Below are positions 1-11,663 of a stretch of DNA of 64,000 nucleotides, one piece after another. Location of the stretch: contig NC_083673.1 in assembly GCF_030384665.1 (NCBI RefSeq), positions 1,001,501-1,065,500 on the forward strand. Reading direction: 5' to 3'. The position numbers and the translations under genes are program-made. Below the pieces are notes generated by a model that worked only from the letters and a program-made list of their open reading frames with translations, was not told the origin of the DNA and did not search any database. This DNA comes from Lodderomyces elongisporus (lineage: Eukaryota > Ascomycota > Pichiomycetes > Serinales > Debaryomycetaceae). Every line of letters begins with the position of its first letter. Position 1 is the first letter of the stretch.

Positions 1-1237
1 TTGTTTGTTTGCTACATCACTTTATAATAAATCTCGACGTTGGGACATTCAACCTTTAGGACAAACACATTTATTTCTCCATCCCTTTCCCATATACCCT
101 TGTTTGCCCTTCAACATACAGGTATCAGAAATATAAAGTAGAGAGAAACCTAAACTGCAATTTTAGAATCATATCTACAAATCTACAATTTGTGATCAAA
201 AAAACTACCAAGAAAAAGTATCACCCACACCACCAGTTTTCCATTTTTCTTCTACTCCTCCCCCCCCCCCCCTCGATTTGTATACTCACCATCACAGTTT
301 TGGAATCATTTATCAATCATTTATCACTTATTTGTTAAAGCATTCTTCAATTAGAGTGCAAGAAATAAAAAAAAGTGTCTTATAATTATATCCACCCCTA
401 TTCTCGCTCCACTGCACTCCAACACCGCTTTACTTTACTCCACTTCACTGCATTTCACACCACCCACACACACCACACCACACCACTTGGATTTCTTGTT
501 TTCTTTTTTTTTTATTATTTTATTTTATTTTTTTGTTTTTCATTTTTTGTTTTTTGTGACAAATTATTTGCGCTTATTGCCTAGATACATTCTCAACACG
601 TAACCTCCCTCCTTAGTATATACCATTATAATTCAACCAACCACTACACACCTCCCCCTAAGGTTACCAAATCAAAAGAAGGGAAGAGAAAAGTACAATA
701 CAGTACAAATATCATATTATAAACAATACACAATAAGTAATCAATAATAAAAAGAACGAAAAAGAGAAAGAAAAAGAGAAAGAACGAAACAGGAAAAGAA
801 AAAGAAAAAGAAAAAGACAAAGATAAGAAAAGGAGAAAGAAAAGTTAAAAATAAAGGAAAGGTACACTGTTATATAATATTGGTATCTTCTTAAATAAAA
901 CACATTTACTACCAGCAATAGTGCTATTCGAAATACAAAATAATATCCTTGCAATTTTCTTCTTTTCCCTTCTTACAGCTTCCCCAGTTTTATGAGAAAT
1001 CATTATCAAACTATATCGCAGTGATATCACCATCATTATCCAACTTTAGTGAAAACTATTGACCACAGATTTTTATCTTGCTTGACTCTTTCCATCCTTC
1101 CTTTCCTTCCCCAAAGGACATATACACACACACATATACACACACACACACACACACTAACTAGCCTGAATCTTCAAGAACCAGTTTTCTTTTTTCTCCA
1201 GTACTTAACATCAACAAAGAAATCCACCATTCTCACA
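1..1237. other. Upstream region of the arrestin gene
   Basis: No convincing gene. The stretch is AT- and pyrimidine-rich, with a run of 13 C at 260-272, purine-rich GAAAAA-type repeats at about 752-842 and CA microsatellites at about 1122-1156. A short stop-free frame continues upstream of the arrestin ATG in the same phase but has no ATG. An ACTAAC sequence followed by TAG at about 1156-1163 could belong to a 5'-leader intron, but I see no partner donor that I trust. Confidence 0.6.
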
Positions 1238-4200
1238 ATGCATGGGAGTTTCAGCTTTGATAAGCTAAAAAGCAAAGTCAACCCACACAGAAATCCAAGT
1301 CACACCGAGAATGCAACCGATCATTCTCGAGGGAAAATTAGACGACTTAGTCTCGATCATGATAATAATGTTCGACAGGACATTATTAAGGGAATAACTC
1401 CCCCAAGAGAATCTTCAAGATTAAGATCCACTTCATTTTCCTTCATCCATGGAAACAGTCATAACAATAATAACAATAATAGTAATAACAATAATAATAG
1501 CAACAACAAGAACGACTCATCAGCAATTAACTCGTCGTCACATGGACATTTACACCTCAGTCGATCAAACCTCAGATCCAGATCTAGATCGGTCTCTACT
1601 TCAGCGTCAACATCAGCCTCAGTCTCAGCCTCAGTCTCACAGTCGCATTCCCACGCAGCACGAGCGCTATCTCCATCCAGCATATTCAAATCATCGAAAT
1701 CTAAAGATTTGTTTCACAATGAGTCAACCCAAATATTGCTGCAGAAATTACTCAATGAGCTACATGACTTGGGCTTGCAAATGCCAATACCAATAAAGAC
1801 ATTGTTGCAAGGGTCACCCTCCAAATCTATTAGAGTTTACGTGTCAAATTCAAACGATTGTATTTACCTACCCCCAGCAAGCTCTACAAGCTTTACATAT
1901 GAAGATGTGGAGAATGGAGGTAGTCAACAAAGAGAAGCCAGCTCATTCTTGCAAGATACCGCTAATAATTATAGTAATAGCTCAGGTAGTCGAAGATCAT
2001 CGATTATATCTATTTCAACACCGCAACTGCTGCAACCACTGCAATCAGCGCAAGCTCCATCATTATCATCGTCTAACCCAACAGAAGTCATTGATGGCAC
2101 TGAAGGTACTAAACTCACTCAGCCAAACAACTCATTACGCCAGAGGATGAAGCTGTTTAGCTCGCCAAACTATTTGTGCACTAAAATTGATTCAGAGAAT
2201 CCAATTCCACACACATTTGCCGTCATCATTGAGTTGACAAAAGACCAAACAACTGTGAAAGACTTGAGCATTAAATTTCAATCCGTGACTCAAATCTTGT
2301 GGCCGAATTCAGATCCATATAATCGCTCGCATTCAAAAGAAAAGTTTGAGATTGGAACTATGGAATGGACAACTAGCTTAAACAATGCAGATTATTACAT
2401 TGATAATGGAACACTGTCAGGAGAACTGAAAAGTAGAGTAAAGAGAATAGCACCTGAAGACTTGGCCAGACGCACACGGGAATACAAACTAGTTAATATT
2501 CACGAGTGGAATAACTCGTTGAAGGGAAATTTTTCGTCTGAGGAACAATTGGCTGAGAATGCACTGACAGAATCAGCAATATCTTCACACTCATCACACT
2601 CAATAACAAACACAAACTCAAATACAAATCATAATATTAGTTCCACCTTTAATAATTCTAATACGAATTCAATTCCTGAAACACACCGAGCTGGTCTTTA
2701 TGTGTTTTTGTTGCCTGTATTACTTCCAGAACATATTCCCGCATCAATTGTATCTATAAATGGCAGTTTGATGCACAATTTACTGGTGAATTTCAACAAG
2801 ATAAGTGATAAGTTGAGTCGGAGATTGAAGGTTAATGCCTCGTACAACTTACCCATGGTACGGACACCGCCTAATTTTGCCAACTCAATAGCTGATAAAC
2901 CTATTTATGTCAATCGAGTATGGAATGACTCTGTGCACTATATCATAACTTTCCCACGAAAATATGTGTCTTTAGGCTCGGAGCATGTCGTTAACGTTAA
3001 GTTAGTGCCACTCGTCAAAGATGTCATTGTTAAACGTATCAAATTCAATGTACTAGAAAGGATTACATATGTATCCAAAAACTTGGCTAAAGAATATGAC
3101 TATGATAGTGAAGATCCTTACTGCTTACACCCTGCAAGAGAGAACAAGGTAAGAGAAAGAGTGGTTGCTTTGTGTGAATTGAAAACTAAGAGCAAACAAT
3201 CTACAAACACTTTTTGCGACCCTTATAAAGAAGAAGTGATTAAATGCCCAGAAAACAATTTGCTTTTTTCATGCTATGAACCAGAAAATGATATTGGAAC
3301 TGGTACCGGAAATGGAAAAGTAAAAGGAGCAGAAACAAAGTCCTCTTTACGTAAAAAAAATAACAAGGATGAAAAGAAAACAATGGTTGCATCGCCTTTG
3401 GACATCAATATAGCGTTGCCTTTTTTGACGACAAAGGCTGATAAATCAATGATGACGGGGTCTACTTCGAATGAGTCCTATGAGCGTGGCAGATCCGCTT
3501 CTTCGGCAGCATCATCAACTCCAGGATCTCGTAAAGCCTCCATAGTCCAAGAAAATATTCCGGATGGCGGTTTTTTCAACCCTTCTTCGCCAGTTATTGG
3601 GGCACTTGAGACCAATTTAACTAATGTAGATGAGATTGGTCCGCATGAGTTGACGGGTCCCAACTCATCATCATTTCTTACTGATGAATTAGCATTGAAA
3701 CATTCACCTCCAGAAAATATCAAGAATGGATATACTTTGAAATCAAGAGCATTATACCCGGACTCCAATTACAGACACATACAGATCAACCACAGATTAC
3801 AAGTGTGCTTTAGAATTTCAAAACCGGATCCAAAAGATGATTACAAGATGCATCATTATGAAGTTGTTGTTGATACCCCTTTGATCTTGCTTAGTTCGAA
3901 ATGTAATGAAGGCTCAATACAACTACCCAAATACGATGAACTTGATATTAGCACACCTAGACATATCAGTGTTGGTGATGCCAGTAATCAATACCAGAAT
4001 ACCATCACCAGTACAATCGTTAGTAACAAAAAGAATTCCAACAATAATGGTATTATATTCAATACTCCGAGTTATAGTAATAATGGTGTAACTATAAAGC
4101 AGTGGGATCAAGGTAGTGTTTACGACAACGGTGACCAATTGCCATCATTTGAAGAAGCCACATCTACACCATCATCACCATTAACGAGAACGTTATCTAT

Positions 4201-5293
4201 TGCTGAGGACCCCTTGAGTCGTGTTCCTTCCATACAATTGATTACACCAAACGAGCCTGCACCGGCGTATGAAAGACAACCATTTGGTGGGCAACAACAG
4301 TCACTAAGCGATGCTGGTTCGACAATTGATGAAATTATCAACATTAATTCAACAACTTTTCCCTCATTACAACCAACACAAAGAAGACAATCGAGTATCA
4401 AGGACAGCCTTTCGAATTCGTTTTTGCATAAGTCATCGCCATCATCCTTGCCACTTAACAGTAACTTAATATCTCCTCTACAATCATCACAATCGCCCGA
4501 TCCGCTTTCGCGCCCTTCTGCTCCGCATACAATACCTTCTTCGTCTTCTGATGAAGTTAGTATACAACTGGACAACTTATCGTCATCGTCGATTAATCAT
4601 ACTGCTACTGAGACTCCGGCATCATCTTCAGTCATTCCAGATGCTGTAAGTGTCTCAGGTTCAAGCTGTGCCATCGAAAGTATCTCCGATAATGAAGATA
4701 ATGATGTAAGCAAGGTTGTACCTTCCGAAATAAATGCCGCAGAAGAACAAGAACAAGAACAAGAGCAAGAGCAAGAACAAGAACAAGAACAAGAGCAAGA
4801 GCAAGAGCAAGAGCAAGAACAAGAACAAGAACAAGGACAAGGGCAAGAACAAGAGTCAGCCAACACACGTATCTCTTTTAACAATAAGGCGTTGTCTTCC
4901 AGAAGAAGTGAAACGTCCAACACGTTGATATCTGCACTGGCACCCGATGATCCCAACGCTACGGATGTGTATGAAATCAACGAATCTTCTGATGGTGACG
5001 ATGATGATGTTGATGATGATGGTGATGATGATGGTGATGATGATGCTTATGATCATGAAAATGATGCTACTCTTGAAGACGACGATGCATTGGGCAATCT
5101 AGTAACTCAAGAAGCCTCATTTAGTCAAAGGTTGCCTTTACTCAAACAGATGAGTACCGACACTATTCGAACACAAAATACATCCGCCACAAGATTTGCA
5201 ACTACATTAAATGATATACCTCATAATGAATCAAGTGATGATGTTTCGTTATATCACAATGGGATACAGGGAATTCGACATTTGAACATTTAG
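1238..5293 (+). CDS. ECM21: Arrestin-related trafficking adaptor (Ecm21/Csr2 family)
   Basis: Predicted 1351-residue alpha-arrestin of the Ecm21(Art2)/Csr2(Art8) type. Such adaptors bring the Rsp5 ubiquitin ligase to plasma-membrane transporters and so trigger their endocytosis. The start is the first in-frame ATG (MHGSFSFDKLKSK); codons upstream of it lie in CA-repeat DNA. After a low-complexity N/S-rich N-terminus the arrestin core is split by insertions, as in Ecm21: blocks near residues 190-215 (VYVSNSNDCIYLPP), 310-400 (ILWPNSDPYNRS), 490-640 and 850-890. Downstream lie PY-like motifs (LPKYDEL, LPSFEEA, APAYER) that would bind WW domains. The tail holds a long glutamate-glutamine dipeptide run near residues 1168-1205 and an acidic D/G stretch. 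Family assignment is firm; Ecm21 versus its sister Csr2 is a judgement. Confidence 0.82.
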   Translation: MHGSFSFDKLKSKVNPHRNPSHTENATDHSRGKIRRLSLDHDNNVRQDIIKGITPPRESSRLRSTSFSFIHGNSHNNNNNNSNNNNNSNNKNDSSAINSSSHGHLHLSRSNLRSRSRSVSTSASTSASVSASVSQSHSHAARALSPSSIFKSSKSKDLFHNESTQILLQKLLNELHDLGLQMPIPIKTLLQGSPSKSIRVYVSNSNDCIYLPPASSTSFTYEDVENGGSQQREASSFLQDTANNYSNSSGSRRSSIISISTPQLLQPLQSAQAPSLSSSNPTEVIDGTEGTKLTQPNNSLRQRMKLFSSPNYLCTKIDSENPIPHTFAVIIELTKDQTTVKDLSIKFQSVTQILWPNSDPYNRSHSKEKFEIGTMEWTTSLNNADYYIDNGTLSGELKSRVKRIAPEDLARRTREYKLVNIHEWNNSLKGNFSSEEQLAENALTESAISSHSSHSITNTNSNTNHNISSTFNNSNTNSIPETHRAGLYVFLLPVLLPEHIPASIVSINGSLMHNLLVNFNKISDKLSRRLKVNASYNLPMVRTPPNFANSIADKPIYVNRVWNDSVHYIITFPRKYVSLGSEHVVNVKLVPLVKDVIVKRIKFNVLERITYVSKNLAKEYDYDSEDPYCLHPARENKVRERVVALCELKTKSKQSTNTFCDPYKEEVIKCPENNLLFSCYEPENDIGTGTGNGKVKGAETKSSLRKKNNKDEKKTMVASPLDINIALPFLTTKADKSMMTGSTSNESYERGRSASSAASSTPGSRKASIVQENIPDGGFFNPSSPVIGALETNLTNVDEIGPHELTGPNSSSFLTDELALKHSPPENIKNGYTLKSRALYPDSNYRHIQINHRLQVCFRISKPDPKDDYKMHHYEVVVDTPLILLSSKCNEGSIQLPKYDELDISTPRHISVGDASNQYQNTITSTIVSNKKNSNNNGIIFNTPSYSNNGVTIKQWDQGSVYDNGDQLPSFEEATSTPSSPLTRTLSIAEDPLSRVPSIQLITPNEPAPAYERQPFGGQQQSLSDAGSTIDEIININSTTFPSLQPTQRRQSSIKDSLSNSFLHKSSPSSLPLNSNLISPLQSSQSPDPLSRPSAPHTIPSSSSDEVSIQLDNLSSSSINHTATETPASSSVIPDAVSVSGSSCAIESISDNEDNDVSKVVPSEINAAEEQEQEQEQEQEQEQEQEQEQEQEQEQEQEQGQGQEQESANTRISFNNKALSSRRSETSNTLISALAPDDPNATDVYEINESSDGDDDDVDDDGDDDGDDDAYDHENDATLEDDDALGNLVTQEASFSQRLPLLKQMSTDTIRTQNTSATRFATTLNDIPHNESSDDVSLYHNGIQGIRHLNI
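4743..4855 (+). repeat. GAACAA/GAGCAA hexamer array coding for EQ repeats
   Basis: In-frame hexanucleotide array inside the arrestin gene encoding about 18 Glu-Gln dipeptides, with a few GQ variants at its 3' end. Codons alternate between GAA and GAG, so the array is not perfectly homogeneous. A shorter array of the same hexamer occurs in the MFS transporter gene at about 54457-54503. Confidence 0.9.
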
Positions 5294-5685
5294 AGCGCTT
5301 GTTTCCGTTTTTGTAATTTTTATTTATTCGTTATTAACTTCGATACTGAAGAGTTTATTTCAAGACACTTATTTAAAGAACAGTTATTTAAAGAATATAA
5401 GCTAATAATTTAATGTTTTATTTTTTCATCTTTTACTTTGATTTGTTTGTTTCTTTAATTTATCTCTATGTATTTAAATTAAATTATTTTTCTATGAAGA
5501 ACAGCAAGACGCAAAACAGAAATATAAATTGTATTCTAGAACATTTTAATTAAATCCAAGTACAGGAAAGGAAGAAAGGAAGAAAGGAACAAGGATCAAA
5601 AAGAAAATCAGGGACCCAAAAGAAAAAAATTCAAAGAAAAAAAAAACAGAAATCGAGCTTATACAGCTTTAGAAACTGAACTCTT
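5294..5685. other. Convergent 3' intergenic region
   Basis: Tail-to-tail spacer between the arrestin gene and OSH2. It is AT-rich with a GGAAAGAAGGAAA-type purine repeat at about 5564-5592. Only 3'-untranslated and 3'-end-processing sequence is expected; no gene seen. Confidence 0.6.
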
Positions 5686-8600
5686 TTAAAAAATGTCTCC
5701 AGCATTGGCCAAATTATGGTTCTTTCTCTCTGGCCAGTATTTGCCATTGTAATCCCAAAACATATCGCCTGTGACTGGATGTTTTTTCTTTGTAAACCAA
5801 TTCGGAGTGTAAGTCTCCCCTTTCTCTTCTCTTCTTTTCCTAGCTTGCCTTTGTTTAACCTCAACTCTATGTTTCTCATCGGCTGCGCGATCATAATTTC
5901 CTTCTTCCATATCTCTTTGATCTGGTCTCAACCTTGTATCAGTTGGGGCAATCCACTTCTTTAAATTGTCATCAAGTCCATTCAAAGTAACCGCAAATGC
6001 TGTTAAATTGAATGGAACTTTAGGTCGAGGTGCAACTTGCCAGACTAAAAACTTGGCCCCTGAAAATGGGTCTGTGGATTTTGCAGAACCTTTATCAGGG
6101 TCCTCAATAATCGACATCTTCCTTTGGGCGCTACTTCCTCCATCTTGTTGCTCCTTGGTAATCTTTTTCGCAAAAATCTTGGAGTTCCAATGACCACCCA
6201 TGGCCCACTGCGGAACACCATTACGATCCAAAGCTTGTCCAGACAATTGGTATGCCGAAGAAGCTCTCCATCCACGTTGTTTCATATCAACTGTTATGGT
6301 GTCCCCCGTTGTATGATTTGTTACAATCATCTTACCGTAATTGTCAACTGTTGGATTACCAATCATAATACCAACAACAGCGGTATTGACCTTTTTCCAA
6401 CTGTACAATTCCTCAGCAACAACCTTCCCGTTCTTGTCCTTAACTCCGTTATCGGGTCTAATCGCACAAAACATCTTACCCAAGTGTTTAAAATCAAATG
6501 ATCGACCAGAAAACTTGGAGTCAACAGCGTTTTCTCCGTAATAATCCCATTTTGGGGACAATGCGTGACATGCACTGATTGGAGGATGGTGGCTCACTTG
6601 TTCCACAAACAATCGGTAGTTTTGATCGGGTCTTGCGTATTCATAAGTTTCACCCAATAATGGATTGAAAGGCTTGGCAATTCTATCAATAGTCGAAGAG
6701 TACTCAGTAGCAGCAAAAGTTGCCACATAAATTAATCTCAATGTGGAATCGTCATAGCCTGCTGCAATGTTCAATAGATCGTTGTACTCGATATCCTCAG
6801 TCAACCTCTGAAGCAATGAAGTAGGTTCGTTGAATGAAACTGGCAAAGTCATTCTTGTCATATCTTTACCAATCATTGATTTCAAGATACCCCATAAACC
6901 AACCTTTGGTCTATTATCTTCATCCATGGAAAGCTTGGTTCGTGGCGGATTCTCGTATCCCAAAAATGAACCTTCTTGATGAAGCTGATGGTTGATAGAT
7001 TTTTGGACTGGGTTCAAGCCATCGTCGCTCGGTAAAGTTTGAGCCTCTTGTTGTTTCTCATTTGTTGACTGATGTGGTTCGTTAGATGAAGTGTAAGGTG
7101 GGGGTGCTTGTACCAGAGATTGCTGTGGTACGGCGTCTTGAGTAACCTTTTCTTCTTGCAATGTTTCATTACGAGGAGAAACACTATCATTGTTATGGGA
7201 AGCACCAACAGCTACTGCACCAGCGACACCAGCTGCACCAGCTACACCAGCTGCACCAACGGGAGCAAAATCTTTTTGGTCTCCAGTCACTCCGCCCTGA
7301 CCATTCTCTGTTTCAAGGTGACTTCTGCTTTCTTGAACTGGGGCCACGGCTTGATGCTTTTGTTCTAAATTATCTTGTGTGGTATTTTCTTCGGGTACTG
7401 GCAAATCTTGGTTGATAGAAGCTCTTGAATGTTGTGGTTCAAGATTACCTGCACCAGCATCATCATTATAGTCACCGATTTCTTTTGCCTCCTCTACTTC
7501 TTCCGCTTCTTCTTCCGCTTCTTCTTCTTCAAATTCGTCAGCATCAAAGAACTCATCGTCAGAGTCTTCACCCAATAACTCTCCAATGACGTTTTGTGGA
7601 ATTTGTTGCTCACCTTGATGATGTACAACTTCGTCAAGTTTGTGATCGACTTGTTGAAGTTGATCCTCATCGACTGGGCTTTCTTCCAACACTTCACCTT
7701 TAGCAATTGGCGCAACACCAGCACTGGATCTAGCACCAGGTGCTGGTGAAATGGTTCCACTTGATTTGACAATGGCACTACCACCAGATAAGTATTTTCT
7801 CAATTGTTTTCTTTGACCTTGGAAAACGGCCAATTTATCTTCTCTGGCCTTGACTTCGTTTTCCAACTGCCTGATAGATTTTTCCCAAAGCTTGTTAACC
7901 TCGTGCTGTCTATCCAAGTCCTTTTTCAACTTACCATCTCTCGAGTCGACAATTAAATTGTACTTTCCAACAAGTTCATGAACAGCCTTGATTGTATTCT
8001 TACCAACAATGCATACCTCAGCTTGTTTAGTGTGTGGTTCAAAAGTCTCACTGGTCATCACTCGCTCAAACAATTCCAACAAAGATGCCAATTCAATTTG
8101 CAAAGATCTCTTAATTGTTGCAATCTCGTCATTGAGTTGCTCAAAGTCAATTGATGCTTCAGTGTCACTATCATAATCGTCACCTTCTAATTCGTCGGCG
8201 TCGTAATCAAAATTCTCATTATCTGTGTCGTGTGCACTGTGATTGATGTCAGGAGTTTGCTCTCTAGTAGCCTTTGAGTCCGATAAATTTGTGAGAGGAG
8301 CTAAACCTGTAATTTGCTGTGCTTCAGTGTGGCTAAGATTGCTCTTGACGGTTGATGCCCTGGATAAGTTTTGCTCACCTGTTGATGCGTTTGACGCTTG
8401 ACTGGCATTGCGTTTATGCTTACGTCTTCCAGGAATTCTGAGACGGTGTCTCTTTTTTTCGATTGACTCACTGTCATCATATGAGTATTCTTCCGGTGAA
8501 TTGCTTCCAATAGCATTACCAGCGACACCTGCACCTGCGCCTGCACCAGCACCTGCGCCAGATGAGACCGAGGTAGAAGTACTGCTAGTAGTAGGAGCCC

Positions 8601-9723
8601 TTTTCACTCCTTGTCGTCTCTTGAGGTTATCTTTCGCAATAGTTATTGCATTTTGCAATGTCCAAACCCACCTATTAGTTTCAATAGGGTGGTTCGCCTT
8701 CAAATGCCATCTAAGCCCATTCTTACCGTAAATTTCAAACTTCATTTTTTCCGAGGAGTCGAGATGCAAAGTCGCATAGCCAAGATTCAAAGATCCACGA
8801 CATGCATTACTAGTATCATCTTGGTTTGCGTAGTAAGACAAGATTCCGTGTTCGTCCAAAACAAAATACCTAAGCTTGTAACCTGATGCAAAATTAGTCC
8901 ATTTGCGTAGATAGCCCTTATAGACTGGCGCACTACCGGTTTTCACAGCGGCGTTTGTTGCAGCAACAGGGTCCATAATAGTTTGGTCCTTGGATGCAGC
9001 CTTGAGAAGTTTGCGTAATGCATCGTCCTTAGAATTGACTAGGTCGATTGGTAATCTACCTCGTTTATCGCGCTTGAATGGGTCTCCGCCGTGCTTCAAG
9101 ATCCAATCGCACATTTGCAAGTCATCTTTCTTGATAAATTCATGGAGCACAGTGTTGCCGGTCTCGGGGTCTGCTCCATTGATATCCAATAGTTCAGAAG
9201 CTCTTGGATTCGACACCAATAACCTTTCCAAGTTATCGAAATCTCGTTTGCTGAAATAGGTGCGCAAGTCACTAGCTGACTTCTCAACAAACTTTGCTCT
9301 TTCAAACTGCATCAATTGTGCTAGATTTAAATCTTTTGCAACTTCCACAGGTTGGTTTCTGTTTAAATTCACGATGGTGTCGTTGATATCGGGCAACGAC
9401 AAGAGATATTTGACTACATCCTGTCTAGACGCCATGGCTGCTAAATGCAAAGGGGTATTGCCTTCAGGGTCCTGTGAGTTGATATCCAACCCGTATTTGG
9501 AAGCATTTTGAATAAGAAACTGGATTGTGCTCAAACTGGCAACTTGAACTGCATAGTGTAATATAGTTTCTTTCAATTGGATCAACTCTTGGTTGTGGAT
9601 ATTTGCTTTTGACGAATTGAGTTCGTTAACAATCAGGTCAATCTTCAAAGTGTCGCCGCCTCTCAAAGCATCCAATAGCTTCAAACGAAGCAAAGACGCA
9701 CTTATTTGCGGTGATTCACTCAT
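5686..9723 (-). CDS. OSH2: Oxysterol-binding protein, long Osh type (Osh2/Swh1)
   Basis: 1345-residue lipid-transfer protein that moves sterol and phosphoinositides at ER contact sites. Order of parts: ankyrin repeats (about 45-240, e.g. DPEGNTPLHLAA), a PH domain (about 262-362, starting VYKGYLRKWTNF), a low-complexity linker with a coiled segment, an FFAT motif with acidic surroundings (EFFDADEF, about 724) that binds the ER protein VAP/Scs2, and a C-terminal OSBP-related domain carrying the family signature EQVSHHPP (about 1041). Length and architecture match S. cerevisiae Osh1/Osh2. Ala/Gly runs (about 387-402 and 820-840) are encoded by trinucleotide arrays. The ATG at 9721-9723 opens straight into the ankyrin region. 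One gene probably covers the job of both yeast paralogues. Confidence 0.95.
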   Translation of the reverse strand: MSESPQISASLLRLKLLDALRGGDTLKIDLIVNELNSSKANIHNQELIQLKETILHYAVQVASLSTIQFLIQNASKYGLDINSQDPEGNTPLHLAAMASRQDVVKYLLSLPDINDTIVNLNRNQPVEVAKDLNLAQLMQFERAKFVEKSASDLRTYFSKRDFDNLERLLVSNPRASELLDINGADPETGNTVLHEFIKKDDLQMCDWILKHGGDPFKRDKRGRLPIDLVNSKDDALRKLLKAASKDQTIMDPVAATNAAVKTGSAPVYKGYLRKWTNFASGYKLRYFVLDEHGILSYYANQDDTSNACRGSLNLGYATLHLDSSEKMKFEIYGKNGLRWHLKANHPIETNRWVWTLQNAITIAKDNLKRRQGVKRAPTTSSTSTSVSSGAGAGAGAGAGVAGNAIGSNSPEEYSYDDSESIEKKRHRLRIPGRRKHKRNASQASNASTGEQNLSRASTVKSNLSHTEAQQITGLAPLTNLSDSKATREQTPDINHSAHDTDNENFDYDADELEGDDYDSDTEASIDFEQLNDEIATIKRSLQIELASLLELFERVMTSETFEPHTKQAEVCIVGKNTIKAVHELVGKYNLIVDSRDGKLKKDLDRQHEVNKLWEKSIRQLENEVKAREDKLAVFQGQRKQLRKYLSGGSAIVKSSGTISPAPGARSSAGVAPIAKGEVLEESPVDEDQLQQVDHKLDEVVHHQGEQQIPQNVIGELLGEDSDDEFFDADEFEEEEAEEEAEEVEEAKEIGDYNDDAGAGNLEPQHSRASINQDLPVPEENTTQDNLEQKHQAVAPVQESRSHLETENGQGGVTGDQKDFAPVGAAGVAGAAGVAGAVAVGASHNNDSVSPRNETLQEEKVTQDAVPQQSLVQAPPPYTSSNEPHQSTNEKQQEAQTLPSDDGLNPVQKSINHQLHQEGSFLGYENPPRTKLSMDEDNRPKVGLWGILKSMIGKDMTRMTLPVSFNEPTSLLQRLTEDIEYNDLLNIAAGYDDSTLRLIYVATFAATEYSSTIDRIAKPFNPLLGETYEYARPDQNYRLFVEQVSHHPPISACHALSPKWDYYGENAVDSKFSGRSFDFKHLGKMFCAIRPDNGVKDKNGKVVAEELYSWKKVNTAVVGIMIGNPTVDNYGKMIVTNHTTGDTITVDMKQRGWRASSAYQLSGQALDRNGVPQWAMGGHWNSKIFAKKITKEQQDGGSSAQRKMSIIEDPDKGSAKSTDPFSGAKFLVWQVAPRPKVPFNLTAFAVTLNGLDDNLKKWIAPTDTRLRPDQRDMEEGNYDRAADEKHRVEVKQRQARKRREEKGETYTPNWFTKKKHPVTGDMFWDYNGKYWPERKNHNLANAGDIF

Positions 9724-11663
9724 TGTGATATTGTTGGTGGTAAATTTGCTCGAGTTGTTGTAATGGTAATGGCAAAATAAAAGTCTATAGCAAGTTCTTT
9801 AAAAGTTTTATGCAATTAAGTAGTGGAAACTCTAGTTTGTGTGTAAGTAATAGACCTCTATACTACTATTGGGTTATGGAGTGCAAAGTACAAAGTATGC
9901 TTTGGAACTGTCTTGGATAATATAGAGTCTTCAATATAATATATGTATAAAAAACAAAAAGAAACAATTGAAGGAAAATGAAAAAGAAAAAAAAAAACAA
10001 GGAATGGAATGTTGGTTTCCAAAGTGTGGCTTGGTTATACTTCTAAAGCGTTGCTAGTTTCTTTTTCCCTCCTTTTTTTTGGGTATTGCTGTATTAATGA
10101 ATTCGTGTGTGTATGTATATGTATATATATATGTTGATGTTGTGCGTATATGTTTCTGTAATATTATTACTATTATTTTTTTATTTTACTTTTTATTTTT
10201 TATTTTTTATTTTTAATTTTCTGTTGCTTTGCTCTTGCTCTTCTTTGTCTTCCAATCAATTCATAAGCTTAGCAATCTACTTTTAAATCTTCAAGGCGTC
10301 TTATCTTTTCATACATGTGAATTGTGTATACTGTTATGAAGAGAAAAGGGTCAGGTATATACATATCTATATCCGATAAAATAGCATGTATCTATATCAT
10401 GGATCTATGGTTAGAAGAGTGTGTATGATTAAAAAAATATATATTCAACAAATGTGCAAAGATTGGACAAAACTTGTGACATCATCAGATTTTTTTTCCC
10501 CTCCTCCGCCCCTCCGCCCCCCTCTTTCCTTCCAGAAAATGCTGTCACGGATGAGCGGGGCAAACAATGTGAAGAGTTTGGAAAAGAGACGCACAGCTTT
10601 CATCTTTCTCATCAACCCACCTAAAAACACACAAGCACACGAGAACATAAGAGCACAAGAACACACAATCACACTAGCTATCTATACTTTGTGATTCCAC
10701 CGCCCTTTGGTCTTTGTCTTTAGATTGCTGTTTGTTGGATCTTCGCCTCTCTTTTTTTATTTATCATTATTCGCTTTCTCTCTCTCCACATTGTTTTGGA
10801 TATACCTTCACTTGCACCAATTTCAGTTTTCTTTCTTTTTTTGGTATTTTTTTGGTAATTTCTTCTATTTTTTTTGCACCTGGTGCTCCAATTCATATAT
10901 CCTCCTCGGTTTTATAATTGACGACTAGAACCTACATATCTTTCACCTACAGTGTCTCTGGAATAAAGCGTTTGCTAAACAATATAAGTGGGAAGAGGGA
11001 GTATATTATCCTAATTAATTACCAAGGATTTGCAATAAGAAATGCAGAACCATAATATATAAAAGAAGATGCTGATGCAATCGTTAGAGGATGCGGGAAA
11101 AATTAAGAAGAGTAGTTACAAGGCAAACTTGCCTTTGATTCCTCCTTCTTCTCCCAAATTCTGTTTAGTGTCCATGTTTTTACCCAACCCATCTCTCAAG
11201 AAACTTTTATTGCAACCCTCCACTTCTTGTACAACCTAGTTCAACGTGTAGATTTGCACAAGGTATAGCTAGTGACTAAGCTTTGAATGGTAAAAATGTT
11301 CAAATCGATTTCATTCAGAATTACCATACATCCTTAGTTTTAAGCTTTATAGTATTAAAATAATTATCTGATACTCATTAGAAATCACTTTTTTTTTTAT
11401 TTGTTTATTCAATCAATACTGAGTTTGGTTTTATTTTATTATTTTGTTTTGTTTTGATTTGATTTGAATCGTTTTTTTTTTTTGGCATCAATTCTTTGGC
11501 GTTAGTTTGGTTTTGGGTATTGGCTGCGAATTTGTATATGGACACACTCAAAATTCTCGATCATCGGCGAGTTAGTTCGCGGACCTTTTTGAACTAAGCA
11601 GTTAAGCCCATCACTAAAACTCGGCACCACAACCCATCACAATTTGTACTTTCAAAGCCTATA
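9724..11663. other. Divergent promoter region OSH2 / U2B''-like gene
   Basis: 1.9 kb between divergent genes. Contains T-rich and TATAT blocks at 10120-10210 and a C-rich block at 10498-10524 with several CCCCT pentamers, which resemble stress-response elements. At 11069-11239 both strands are open: 56 codons with an ATG on the plus strand, and 39 codons without an ATG on the minus strand (11116-11235), preceded by ACTAG. Neither is recognisable; see findings. Confidence 0.5.
11069..11239. other. Ambiguous small ORF, both strands open
   Basis: The plus strand has a 56-codon frame from ATG 11069 to TAG 11239. The minus strand has a 39-codon frame ending at TAA 11116, with protein-like composition (ends GGIKGKFAL) and possibly preceded by a 3' splice site. 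I recognise neither product. At most one would be real, and it may be chance. Confidence 0.15.

Noticed and set aside
10386..10694. 102-codon plus-strand frame between OSH2 and the RRM gene
   Set aside because: Overlaps a C-rich promoter block and an antisense frame of similar length; no recognisable motif.
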